Below are positions 1 to 8,541 of a stretch of 21,311 nucleotides of DNA, piece by piece (position 1 is the stretch's first letter; each line of letters begins with the position of its first letter). The position numbers and the translations under genes were made by a program. The DNA lies in IMG/VR virus record IMGVR_UViG_3300021963_000763, positions 1 through 21,311 of that record; one strand, given 5' to 3'. Source of the stretch: a virus. Below the pieces are notes generated by a model, which saw only the letters and a program-made list of their open reading frames with translations, was not told where the DNA came from and did not search any database.

Positions 1-306
1 ACACAGTACGTAGACCGCACACCATTCGTGGCTGGTGCAGTTGGCGTAATCGAAGGTGCATTCGTAGTAGAGACACCTCGTGTGCCTTACGCTGCGAACT
101 CAGGATCAGTTAACGTCTACAAGGCTGTTATCGCTGGTCGTGAAGCACTTGCAGAAGCACAGGGTCAGGACATCTCTACCGTTATCGGACCAGAGATCGA
201 TGCACTCCGTCGTTTCCGCACAATCGGTTGGTACTATATGGGCGGCTTTGCTCGCCTACGTGAAGCAGCTCTATATCGTATTGAGTCAGCTTCATCTATT
301 AACTAA
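1..306 (+). CDS. Major capsid protein, N4-gp56-like (C-terminal part)
   Basis: The reading frame is open from base 1 and stops at 304-306, so only the last 101 residues are in the window; the GTG at 28 is internal. The visible part has a capsid-like ending: a region with VYKAVIAGREALA, then IGWYYMGGFARLREAALYRIE close to the C-terminus. This resembles the C-terminus of N4-gp56 family capsid proteins, where a Gly-Trp-Tyr segment leads into a final RIE-type strand. It would build the icosahedral head shell. It is followed by a hairpin and a long series of small coupled genes, as expected in a late operon. Seen: frame, motif and position. Inferred: family, by recall of the pattern. Confidence 0.8.
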   Translation, partial: TQYVDRTPFVAGAVGVIEGAFVVETPRVPYAANSGSVNVYKAVIAGREALAEAQGQDISTVIGPEIDALRRFRTIGWYYMGGFARLREAALYRIESASSIN

Positions 307-322
307 GTAATTGGTTGACTGC

Positions 323-344
323 AGGGCTTGGGAAACCAAGCCTT
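323..344 (+). terminator. GAAA-loop hairpin after the capsid gene (attenuator-like)
   Basis: GGCTTGG (325-331) pairs perfectly with CCAAGCC (336-342) around a GAAA loop. A G-U and an A-U pair (323/344, 324/343) can extend it to 9 bp. The following bases are GTGGTAAG, not a T-run, so it is not a full intrinsic terminator. It lies in the only sizeable gap between the capsid gene and the next gene. It may partially terminate transcription or stabilise the 3' end of the capsid message. Confidence 0.5.
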
Positions 345-368
345 GTGGTAAGCCCATTAAGGAGAGCA

Positions 369-692
369 ATGCCATACGAACTAAGAACACCTTGGCAAAA
401 TGAAACCTGGTGCGATAGCACCTATTTCAATATGTACGCACGCCTTGCCGGGCGTCCACTTGCAGGTGGTTCCTACACAGGTGCCACTCCGTCATTTATG
501 ACAGACGTTGCACGTGGCGTTACATTGCTAGTCAATGGAACTGTTGTTACTGAAAGCAGAACTCCATACCAAGATGACTTGGCAAATGCCACTACCTACT
601 ATCTTGGCGGTCACGCTTATACGCTGACAGATGCTGAAGCTCAGGTACTTATTGACGCTGGTTACAGCGAGTATCTGACACCGGTGGTCTAA
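369..692 (+). CDS. Small phage structural protein, unknown (head or neck)
   Basis: 107 residues, starting at ATG 369, which has AAGGAGAGC just upstream. A TTG 54 bases further upstream would run into the hairpin and has no ribosome site. The protein begins MPYELRTPWQNETW and contains a Gly/Thr-rich middle and a C-terminal segment (YTLTDAEAQVLIDAGYSEYL) predicted helical. No catalytic motif is visible. Its place directly after the capsid gene suggests a head-completion, decoration or head-tail joining role, but this is inference from position. The stop overlaps the next start (TAATG at 690-694), implying translational coupling. Confidence 0.65.
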   Translation: MPYELRTPWQNETWCDSTYFNMYARLAGRPLAGGSYTGATPSFMTDVARGVTLLVNGTVVTESRTPYQDDLANATTYYLGGHAYTLTDAEAQVLIDAGYSEYLTPVV

Positions 693-961
693 TGGCTAAA
701 CATAGAGAAGATCACCCAGTAGATGTAGAAGGTTGCTTTGGTTGCAAGGTAATCGGTCTACAGTTAGACCCAGGTGTTGCAAAGAGCAATGGCGTACCTA
801 CTGCTAAGCAACACGACAAAGAGTTGAGTTCCTACTACAGCGCAGTAAGGCAAGGTATCGAACCTCGTTCGACCAAGCAGCACGATATTGACGCAGCAGT
901 AAGAATCAGCAACGAAGCAGGCAAAGCATTTGATGGCGGAAGTTTAACACTTAAAGACTAA
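692..961 (+). CDS. Hypothetical phage protein with CxxC motif
   Basis: 89 residues, ATG overlapping the previous stop. The N-terminal third has VEGCFGCKVIGLQLDPG, a Cys-x-x-Cys pair followed by a hydrophobic segment. The rest is helical and polar, with two similar stretches (TAKQHDKELSSYYSA and STKQHDIDAAVRIS), suggesting a short internal repeat. The same kind of small CFGCK protein occurs, as far as I recall, near the capsid genes of other actinobacteriophages, but no function is known to me. With one CxxC pair it could bind zinc as a dimer or with other ligands. It belongs to the late operon. Confidence 0.65.
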   Translation: MAKHREDHPVDVEGCFGCKVIGLQLDPGVAKSNGVPTAKQHDKELSSYYSAVRQGIEPRSTKQHDIDAAVRISNEAGKAFDGGSLTLKD

Positions 962-971
962 GGAGTAACAA

Positions 972-1115
972 ATGGAAGACAAGAACAAGAAGGTTGTCAT
1001 TGTCCGTAACGTTGACGAGGCAGATTACTACCCAGCACCAGACAAGCAGTTTGAATCTAACCGTAAGTATATGACTTACGAGTCAATCTCTACAGGAGTA
1101 GGCGGTAAGAAGTAA
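972..1115 (+). CDS. Small hypothetical protein (47 aa)
   Basis: ATG 972 is preceded by TAAGGAGTAACAA, a good ribosome site. The 47-residue product starts MEDKNKKVVIVRNVDEADYY, has a Val/Ile strand followed by an acidic patch, and ends in a Gly-Gly-Lys-Lys tail. No family was recognised. Evidence that it is a gene: its own ribosome site, its stop (1113-1115) overlapping the ATG of the next gene, and a place in an unbroken series of coupled small genes. Function unknown; location suggests a head-associated or packaging-related accessory protein. Confidence 0.6.
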   Translation: MEDKNKKVVIVRNVDEADYYPAPDKQFESNRKYMTYESISTGVGGKK

Positions 1116-1270
1116 TGTCAGTTAAAGGCGAGAAGTACAAGTCAACAGCAGCAATGAAGAAGCACGAGAAGACTGAATCAGCTGCAATGCGTAAGAAGGA
1201 ATACGGCGCAAAGGCTGCAGCAGGAAAGTGCAAGAAGTGTGGCAAGTCTAAGAAAGCGTGTAAGTGCTAA
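1115..1270 (+). CDS. Lysine-rich small protein with Cys knuckle (51 aa)
   Basis: The start overlaps the previous stop (TAATG). The 51-residue product has 16 lysines and one arginine and ends in CKKCGKSKKACKC, a four-cysteine cluster able to bind one zinc ion in a very basic setting. Such composition suggests nucleic-acid binding, and the late-operon position suggests a role inside the head or in DNA condensation. Both are inferences. The stop at 1268-1270 overlaps the ATG of the next gene, so translation is probably coupled. No family was recognised. Confidence 0.6.
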   Translation: MSVKGEKYKSTAAMKKHEKTESAAMRKKEYGAKAAAGKCKKCGKSKKACKC

Positions 1271-1452
1271 TGAAGAAGACTAAAGAAGCCAAGGTAATGG
1301 GTGAGTTCAAGCGAGGAACTCTTCATTCAGGTAAGGGTGGACCAGTAGTTAAGTCTCGCAAGCAGGCAGTTGCTATTGCATTGTCTGAGGCTGGCAAGTC
1401 AAAGCCTAAGCCAAAGGTCAAGATGAAAGCCAAGAAGAAGAGTGGCAAGTAA
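1270..1452 (+). CDS. DUF6496-like small basic protein
   Basis: 60 residues from ATG 1270, which overlaps the previous TAA; a GTG two codons upstream is less likely. The centre, GEFKRGTLHSGKGGPVVKSRKQAVAIALSEAGK, matches my memory of the DUF6496 pattern (F-K-x-G-x-L-x-S-G followed by a KQAIAIALSEA helix). It is followed by a Lys/Pro-rich tail like a histone tail. Members are common in phages and bacteria and have no assigned activity. The basic tail suggests DNA or RNA contact. It is part of a cluster of five very small basic genes behind the capsid gene. Confidence 0.65.
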   Translation: MKKTKEAKVMGEFKRGTLHSGKGGPVVKSRKQAVAIALSEAGKSKPKPKVKMKAKKKSGK

Positions 1453-1708
1453 GAAAGATCCTCGCCTAGAGCGAGCAGGGGTTGCAGGCTTTAATAAGCC
1501 TAAGCGCACACCCAGCCATCCAACCAAGTCGCACGTTGTAGTTGCTAAAGAAGGCGATAAGGTCAAGACCATCCGCTTTGGACAGCAAGGTGTAACTGGA
1601 GATAAGAAGCCAACTGCACGTCAGGCTTCATTCAAAGCACGTCACGCAGATAACATTGCCAAGGGCAAGATGTCTGCTGCGTACTGGGCGAATAAGGTGA
1701 AGTGGTGA
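1442..1708 (+). CDS. Small basic phage protein (KARHA...AAYWANKVKW type)
   Basis: GTG start at 1442 inside the 3' end of the preceding gene (11-base overlap); 88 residues. The C-terminal half carries the run FKARHADNIAKGKMSAAYW and ends with Lys-Val-Lys-Trp. I recall this ending in small phage proteins of unknown function, often beside structural genes. The N-terminal half has a predicted strand pair (SHVVVAKEGDKVKTIRFGQQG). The net charge is strongly positive. No catalytic residues are apparent. A DNA-binding or head-internal role is possible but not shown. Confidence 0.7.
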   Translation: MASKKDPRLERAGVAGFNKPKRTPSHPTKSHVVVAKEGDKVKTIRFGQQGVTGDKKPTARQASFKARHADNIAKGKMSAAYWANKVKW

Positions 1709-1869
1709 AGAAGAAGGCAGCATTTTGGGATACAAAGAATCCTAAACAAAAGTCAACCAAGTTGACGCCCAAGCAAAAGGAACAAGCTAGGGCAAAGGCT
1801 AAGGCAGCAGGCAGGCCTTATCCAAATCTAATTGATAACGCAGCGGTAGCACGCAAAAAGAAGAAGTGA
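1705..1869 (+). CDS. Small Lys/Ala-rich phage protein (54 aa)
   Basis: GTG at 1705 overlaps the previous stop (GTGA); the GTG at 1702 is an equally possible start. The product starts KKKAAFWDTKNPKQKS, has a highly charged helical centre (PKQKEQARAKAKAAG), a conserved-looking segment GRPYPNLIDNAA, and a tail of four lysines. It resembles small basic proteins I have seen beside capsid genes of actinobacterial phages, but it has no known function. It is the last member of the basic-protein cluster. Confidence 0.6.
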   Translation: MKKKAAFWDTKNPKQKSTKLTPKQKEQARAKAKAAGRPYPNLIDNAAVARKKKK

Positions 1870-1878
1870 GGTAGATAG

Positions 1879-2174
1879 GTGCCAACAGGAACACCAGGAT
1901 CAACGCTAGTAGCAGAACTCAACAGGCTCGCAAATGGCGGCACCTACCCACCAATCAACAGTTATCTAGATGAAGCAGGTGCAGCTCGTGCTTGGGCTGC
2001 ACAACGAGGTGTAACGCCTTACCACACAGACACAGTAGGAGTTCTTAATGATATCGCGGGTATTCCAGATGGGTCGAACTATCGTCTTGATTACACTGGT
2101 GTATGCAACTACCTCGCTGGTACTACTGGCCTTACTGCAAACGCAGCACTCCAAAGCATTGATGAAGGTGCTTG

Positions 2175-2175
<1 letters not shown>
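1879..2175 (+). CDS. Hypothetical phage structural protein (98 aa)
   Basis: GTG start at 1879 behind GAGGTAGATAG. The 98-residue product has an Ala-rich N-terminal part (STLVAELNRLANGGTYPP), a central DEAGAARAWAAQRG helix, and a C-terminal helix ending LQSIDEGA. It resembles small proteins I associate with fibre modules of environmental phages, without known function. Its stop overlaps the next start (TGATG at 2173-2177). The following gene appears to be a fibre or baseplate-like protein, so an appendage or head-joining role is the best guess. Confidence 0.6.
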
Positions 2176-3954
<1,779 letters not shown>

Positions 3955-3958
<4 letters not shown>

Positions 3959-5016
3959 AAATAGCAATCTATACGATTTCAAAGAATGAGGAAAAACACG
4001 TTGAGCGTTGGTATGAGTCCACGAAAGAGGCTGATTACCACATCATCGCAGATACAGGGTCAACAGACCGAACAGTTGAGATTGCTAGATCTCTTGGTAT
4101 CACGGTTGTCCCGATCCATATTTTCCCATTTAGGTTCGATGACGCAAGAAACGCATCGCTTGCCGTAGTTCCAAAAGATGTTGACTACTGCATAGCACTT
4201 GATATGGATGAAGTGCTTACACCTGATTGGCGCAAGCCACTAGAGGAAGCGCTAGCCAGAGGTATTGACAGGCCAACATATAGACGCATTGAAGCCTTTA
4301 ATGATGATGGCTCAGTAGCTTCAGAGTTTAATGGATTCAAAGTACACAGGCGAGATGGTATTCGCTGGCACTATCCGATTCACGAGGTACCTCACTGGTA
4401 TGAAGAACGTGAAGAAGTTAAAGACTTTATCTACGGCTTTGAAACTCACCACTTGCAGGATAGAACAAAGTCTCGTGGACAATACCTGCCAATGCTTGAG
4501 ATGGCAGTACGTGAGAACCCAGATGCTAGAAACCTGTACTACTTAGGTAGAGAACAGTCTTACCATCAGCAACACGAACAGTCTGCAGAGTCTCTTAAGA
4601 AATACCTAGAGTTAAGTATCTTTCCAGAAGAACGTTCAGCTGCTTGTCGCATCTTATCTAAGTGCGAACCAGACAATGCTGAAGAGTGGTTAATCAAAGG
4701 CACCGAAGAGTTTGCAAGTAGGGAGTCAATCCTAGCCCTTGCAAACCATTACTACGTTAATTCAATGTGGGATGAATGCTTGTTGGTTTCTGAGAAAGCA
4801 CTGAAGTTTAATGAGAAGCCTTCACAGTTCCTTGCAGAGTCTTGGGCGTGGGGGCCAATGGCCTATGACTTAGCAGCGATTAGTTGCTGGCAACTAGGTC
4901 GTTGGAAGATGGCATACAAGTACGGTAAAGAAGCAGTAAAGATAAGTCCAAACGATGAGCGCTTGGTTAATAACCTGGCTTTCTATAAGGAGAAAATGAA
5001 TGGCAACGTTAAATGA
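3955..5016 (+). CDS. Glycosyltransferase family 2-like protein with C-terminal TPR-like helices
   Basis: 353 residues; ATG 3955 overlaps the previous stop. The N-terminal part is a GT-A fold: KIAIYTISKNEEKHVERWYES (2-22), the nucleotide-sugar loop ADTGSTDRT (32-40), and metal-binding DMDEVL (83-88). A tryptophan/histidine-rich segment around 130-145 (WHYPIHEVPHWY) is typical of TPR-containing glycosyltransferases. The C-terminal third has helix pairs such as YDLAAISCWQLGRWKMAYKY followed by AVKISPNDERLVNNLA, a TPR-like repeat. It would transfer a sugar from a nucleotide donor in the cytoplasm. The neighbour is the GT25-like gene, so the pair may build a short glycan on one acceptor. The next gene starts inside its last codons. 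Confidence 0.8.
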
Positions 5017-5896
5017 TCTGATAGGTGAGGTTAGATCTTCACTCGCAGGTTTTACCCTGCGTCAAGATCGCATCTCGTATCTGACGAGTGCTTTGTCCAC
5101 AACAGATACAGCAATTCCTATTGGCTCATCTAATAACCTAGCTAAAGGCATCATTGAGATTGGTGATGAACTTATCTGGATTGATAACTTTACTAAAGAG
5201 AACAACACAATGAATGCCGCTCCAGGCTTTGGACGTGGCTACCAAGGTACTTCACCATCGCCACACGCAGTTAACTCTCAGGTTATTCTGACACCTACAT
5301 ATCCCCGCACCAACATCAAGCAAGCCATCAACGACACTATCAACTCAGTGTACCCAAAGTTGTGGGCTGTTTACTCATACACATTTACCTTCAATGCTTC
5401 ACAGGTTACATACGCTTTGCCAGATGATGTACAGAATGTTCTGTATATGTCTTGGCAGACAACAGGTTCTAGCCGTGAGTGGCTACCACTGAAGAAGTGG
5501 CGTGCAGATCTTATGGCTAACGTTGCAACATTTAACACACAAAAGACTATTAACATCTACGAGAACGTACAGCCTGGTAGAACTATTCAGGTTTGGTATG
5601 CAGCAACACCACAGACTATGACATCTGGAACAGATGACTTCAGCGCAGTAACTGGTTTGCCAGAGTCTTGCCGTGACGTAGTTGTATATGGCGCAGCTTA
5701 TCGTCTGCTCTCATTCGTAGATCCTGGTCGTATCAACTTGACCTCTGCAGAATCTGACCTTGCCGATAGCAAGGTGCCAGGTGCTGCTGGTTCTACAAAC
5801 TCCAGATACATCTATGCGCTCTATCAACAGCGCTTGCAGGATGAGTCACTCAAGCTATCTGACAAGTTCCCAATTCGCGTTCACTTCACCCGTTAA
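5000..5896 (+). CDS. Adaptor or tail-attachment-like structural protein
   Basis: 298 residues; ATG 5000 with AAGGAGAAA upstream, overlapping the glycosyltransferase by 17 bases. Visible features are an N-terminal helix LIGEVRSSLAGF; a beta-rich part with GIIEIGDELIWIDNF and GFGRGYQGTSPSPH; then PRTNIKQAINDTINSVYPKLW, a helix motif typical of phage head-tail adaptor proteins; and a C-terminal part with VVVYGAAYRLLSFVDPGRIN and a long helix. The middle helix plus the terminal AAYRLL helix suggest a neck or portal-adaptor protein. I recall similar proteins in environmental actinophages only as hypothetical. It opens the fibre/tail gene group. Confidence 0.6.
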   Translation: MATLNDLIGEVRSSLAGFTLRQDRISYLTSALSTTDTAIPIGSSNNLAKGIIEIGDELIWIDNFTKENNTMNAAPGFGRGYQGTSPSPHAVNSQVILTPTYPRTNIKQAINDTINSVYPKLWAVYSYTFTFNASQVTYALPDDVQNVLYMSWQTTGSSREWLPLKKWRADLMANVATFNTQKTINIYENVQPGRTIQVWYAATPQTMTSGTDDFSAVTGLPESCRDVVVYGAAYRLLSFVDPGRINLTSAESDLADSKVPGAAGSTNSRYIYALYQQRLQDESLKLSDKFPIRVHFTR

Positions 5897-5915
5897 AGAA
5901 AAGGCAGCATAAACA

Positions 5916-6728
5916 ATGACCAGAAAATATAGTACGACTTCGGTTGCCACAACCCTTTCGGCTAGCATCAATACAACTGCTACATCTATGACTGTAGCTG
6001 CTGGCACTGGTGCTGCGCTTATGGGTGGAGTTAGCCTCGCAGCAGGTAACGTTGACTCGTTTGCTGTAGCACTCGATGTAGATACACAGAACGAAGAGAT
6101 CGTCTGGATTACGCAGGTAGCAACAGACACCTTCACAATCTCACGTGGACAAGCAGGAACAGGAACCGCAGGTGTGTCAGGTATTGCACACACAGCAGGT
6201 GCAACTGTTAAGCACGTGCTTACCGGTGATGACGCAACATTCTTTACAGCAGGTGTAGCAACTGCAAATGCTGCAATTCCAAAGGCGTTAGTAACAGCCA
6301 AGGGTGACATCGTAGGTGCGACAGCGTCAGGCGTTCCAGATAACCTTGCGGTTGGTACAGATGGTCAAGTGCTTACAGCAGATGCAGCAGCAACAATGGG
6401 CATCAAGTGGTCTACACCATTTAGCCCATCATTAGTACTTAATGCACAGACTGGTACAACATACACAGCAGTATCAACTGATGCTAACAAGCTAGTAACT
6501 CTTAACAACGCCAGTGCAATTACAGTAACTATTCCTAATGGAGTCTTTACAGTAGGCCAGCAGATTAACTTCTTGCAACTAGGAGCAGGGCAAGTAACAT
6601 TCCAGGGAGATGGAACAAGCACAATCGTTTCAAACCCTGGAGTTAAGACCCGTGCTCAGTACTCAATTGCCACAATAGTTTGCATTGCTACTAATACGTT
6701 TCTATTGACAGGAGATATCACAGCCTAA
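5916..6728 (+). CDS. Tail fibre-like protein
   Basis: 270 residues from ATG 5916, 19 bases after the previous gene. Residues 1-115 form a beta-rich domain (NTTATSMTVAAGTG, EEIVWITQVATDTFTISRGQ) that looks related to part of the preceding adaptor-like protein. Residues 124-165 carry the phage fibre motif LVTAKGDIVGATASGVPDNL ending GQVLTADAAATMGIKW, frequent in tail fibres. Residues 173-270 form a C-terminal domain that is nearly duplicated by the gene at 7057. Probably a host-recognition fibre or its shaft; inferred from motifs. Its stop overlaps the next ATG (TAATG). Confidence 0.7.
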   Translation: MTRKYSTTSVATTLSASINTTATSMTVAAGTGAALMGGVSLAAGNVDSFAVALDVDTQNEEIVWITQVATDTFTISRGQAGTGTAGVSGIAHTAGATVKHVLTGDDATFFTAGVATANAAIPKALVTAKGDIVGATASGVPDNLAVGTDGQVLTADAAATMGIKWSTPFSPSLVLNAQTGTTYTAVSTDANKLVTLNNASAITVTIPNGVFTVGQQINFLQLGAGQVTFQGDGTSTIVSNPGVKTRAQYSIATIVCIATNTFLLTGDITA

Positions 6729-7057
6729 TGCCTACAGTATATAAAGTCCTAGGGCAGTCAGCCCCATCAGCTGCTACAGCGACAACGCTGTATACGGTGC
6801 CTTCGGCAACAAGTGCAATTATTTCCAGCATTAACGTTGCTAATATTGGCGGATCTGCTGATCTGATTCGTATAGCAATACGCCCTGCAGGTGCTTCTCT
6901 TGCTAACCAGCACTATCAAGCATTTGGGTTACAGGTTCCACCAGGTTCTGTATACACCTGGACAACAGGTGCAACTCTTGCCACAACAGATGTTATTACA
7001 ATTTACTCAACAACTGGCACCAGTTCATTCTCAGCATTTGGATCGGAGATTTCATAA
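6728..7057 (+). CDS. Small beta-rich fibre/appendage protein
   Basis: 109 residues; start overlaps the previous stop, and its own stop overlaps the next start. The product is Ala/Thr/Ser-rich with alternating strands (TTLYTVPSATSAIISSINVANI, LIRIAIRPAG, VPPGSVYTWTTGATLATTDVITIYS). It looks like a single beta-sandwich domain of the type found in phage and virion accessory fibres. No catalytic motif. It lies between two genes sharing a domain, so it is part of the same fibre module. Function inferred from context. Confidence 0.65.
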   Translation: MPTVYKVLGQSAPSAATATTLYTVPSATSAIISSINVANIGGSADLIRIAIRPAGASLANQHYQAFGLQVPPGSVYTWTTGATLATTDVITIYSTTGTSSFSAFGSEIS

Positions 7058-7425
7058 TGTCAGTATCAATCGTAGGCGGTACCGTTCAAGCATCAGCTGC
7101 GCTTGCAACTAACGCTCAGACTGGAACTACGTATACATTCGTCTTATCTGACGCAAACAATACTGTAGTTGAATTCAATAATGCTTCAGCAATTACAGCA
7201 ACAATTCCACTCAACTCATCTGTTGCTTACCCAACAGGTTCACAGATCCAGTTGCTACAGACAGGTGCAGGTCAAGTAAACGTTGCAGTAACTGCTGGCG
7301 TGACACTTAACGTGTCTCCATCTGCTGGAACTAACGCAGGTAAACTTCGTGCTCAATGGTCTTTTGCAACGCTTATCAAGCGTGGCACTGATACTTGGGT
7401 ATTAGTAGGGGATGTGACAGCCTAA
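7057..7425 (+). CDS. Fibre domain protein, stand-alone copy of the upstream fibre C-domain
   Basis: 122 residues. From residue 12 on it aligns with the last 98 residues of the fibre protein at 5916-6728: shared blocks are NAQTGTTYT, NNASAIT(A/V)TIP, Q(I)..LLQ.GAGQV, RAQ(W/Y)S(F/I)AT and the ending GD(V/I)TA followed by stop. A nine-residue head precedes the domain. This is a tandem duplication or a recombined module in the appendage gene set. The domain is a beta-rich fold of unknown name. The stop overlaps the next ATG. Confidence 0.7.
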   Translation: MSVSIVGGTVQASAALATNAQTGTTYTFVLSDANNTVVEFNNASAITATIPLNSSVAYPTGSQIQLLQTGAGQVNVAVTAGVTLNVSPSAGTNAGKLRAQWSFATLIKRGTDTWVLVGDVTA

Positions 7426-7991
7426 TGCCAGTATCATTAGCCTCATCATCAGCTGCTTCAATGCACGGCGCAATGGTGCCGATTGCAAATGTTGCTGCTA
7501 GTGGTTCAAGCAACTCATTGTCATTTAGTAATATACCTTCAAATTATCAAGACTTGATGATTGTTCTTAACGCTCGATCTACAAATGCGTCAACAACAAC
7601 TCAGGCAATTATGTTTTTTAATGGTGACACAGGCTCTTCAAGTTATTCAGCAACTTGGTTAAATGGAAATGGATCATCTGTATCATCAGGTCGCGACACA
7701 AACTTTTCACAGCTCTACTGCGTTGACGGTATGCCAGCAGCTTCGGCTACTTCTGGTATTTTTTCATCTACTACTTTTCACATATTGAACTACACAAGCA
7801 CCTCAGCATTTAAGACTGTTCTTATTCGTCAAGCAGCAGACCTTAACGGATCAGGATTAACTCGATTGACAGTTGGGTTATGGAGAGCAACACCAGCAGC
7901 GATTACCTCTTTGGGTGTCAACACTGTGTCAGGTAACTATGCAACAGGTTCTACAATGAGCTTATATGGAATCAGATCGGTAGGTCAGTAA
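7425..7991 (+). CDS. Fibre paralog 1 of 3, putative receptor-binding protein
   Basis: 188 residues from ATG 7425, which overlaps the previous stop (TAATG); an in-frame GTG-type extension to 7395 is less likely. Key blocks are SLSFSNIPSNYQDLMIVLNA (N-terminal), NGNGSSVSS (middle), a strand HILNYTSTSAFKT, a late RLTVGLWRATPAAITSLGV and the ending SLYGIRSVGQ. The same blocks occur in the next two genes, so the three are paralogs. This architecture, about 180 residues of beta-sandwich, is common in phage receptor-binding or adhesin-like proteins. Function inferred. Confidence 0.65.
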   Translation: MPVSLASSSAASMHGAMVPIANVAASGSSNSLSFSNIPSNYQDLMIVLNARSTNASTTTQAIMFFNGDTGSSSYSATWLNGNGSSVSSGRDTNFSQLYCVDGMPAASATSGIFSSTTFHILNYTSTSAFKTVLIRQAADLNGSGLTRLTVGLWRATPAAITSLGVNTVSGNYATGSTMSLYGIRSVGQ

Positions 7992-7992
7992 T

Positions 7993-8538
7993 ATGTCTAT
8001 GTTTCCTTTAGCAAGCATCAATATGAATAGCGGTGCAGCGGCTAGTTTTAACTTTACCAATATCCCCTCTACTTTTACTCATTTGCAATTACGTTGTTTT
8101 GTTAGGGCTACATCATCACAGTCAACTCCATATGATTTAACTCTAACAGTCAATGGAACAAATCCTACTGAGTTTGCATATCATCAACTAAGAGGCGATG
8201 GATCAAGTGTGAGTAGCGCAAACCTTACATCTGACAATGTTTTTCGTATCCCTCTTGCAGTTCCAGACGCATTTCATACAGCAAATGTATTTGGTAATGT
8301 AGTAATTGATATATTAGATTATGCTAATACAAACAAAAGCAAAACAATGCGAGCGATTTTTGGTTGGGACAATAATGGTGGCTCAAGTCCTTCTGCTGGA
8401 TGGACTGGGTTGACTAGCTCTGGATGGTTTAATACTAATGCAATTAACCGTTTAGAAATAGCAACTTTTGGTAATTTTTCACAATACAGTCGTGTAGATC
8501 TTTACGGCATCTCAACTTCAACTGCGACAGGAGCATAA
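7993..8538 (+). CDS. Fibre paralog 2 of 3, putative receptor-binding protein
   Basis: 181 residues; ATG 7993 follows the previous stop by one base (ATG 7999 is an alternative). It shares with its neighbours the blocks ASFNFTNIPSTFTHLQLRC, LRGDGSSVSS, VIDILDYANTNKSKT, NAINRLEIATF and VDLYGIST. Base composition is markedly AT-rich: one 60-base line at 8281 has 15 G/C, against 34-35 G/C per 60 in flanking genes. The divergence between copies is high at the protein level, suggesting diversification of binding specificity. No enzyme motif. Confidence 0.65.
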   Translation: MSMFPLASINMNSGAAASFNFTNIPSTFTHLQLRCFVRATSSQSTPYDLTLTVNGTNPTEFAYHQLRGDGSSVSSANLTSDNVFRIPLAVPDAFHTANVFGNVVIDILDYANTNKSKTMRAIFGWDNNGGSSPSAGWTGLTSSGWFNTNAINRLEIATFGNFSQYSRVDLYGISTSTATGA

Positions 8539-8541
8539 ATA

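Noticed and set aside
315-368. TTG-initiated extension of the 369 gene
   Set aside because: It would run through the hairpin; ATG 369 has a clear ribosome site.
5855-6310. 151-residue minus-strand ORF
   Set aside because: Ala/Val-rich mirror of a well-supported plus-strand fibre gene, no ribosome site.
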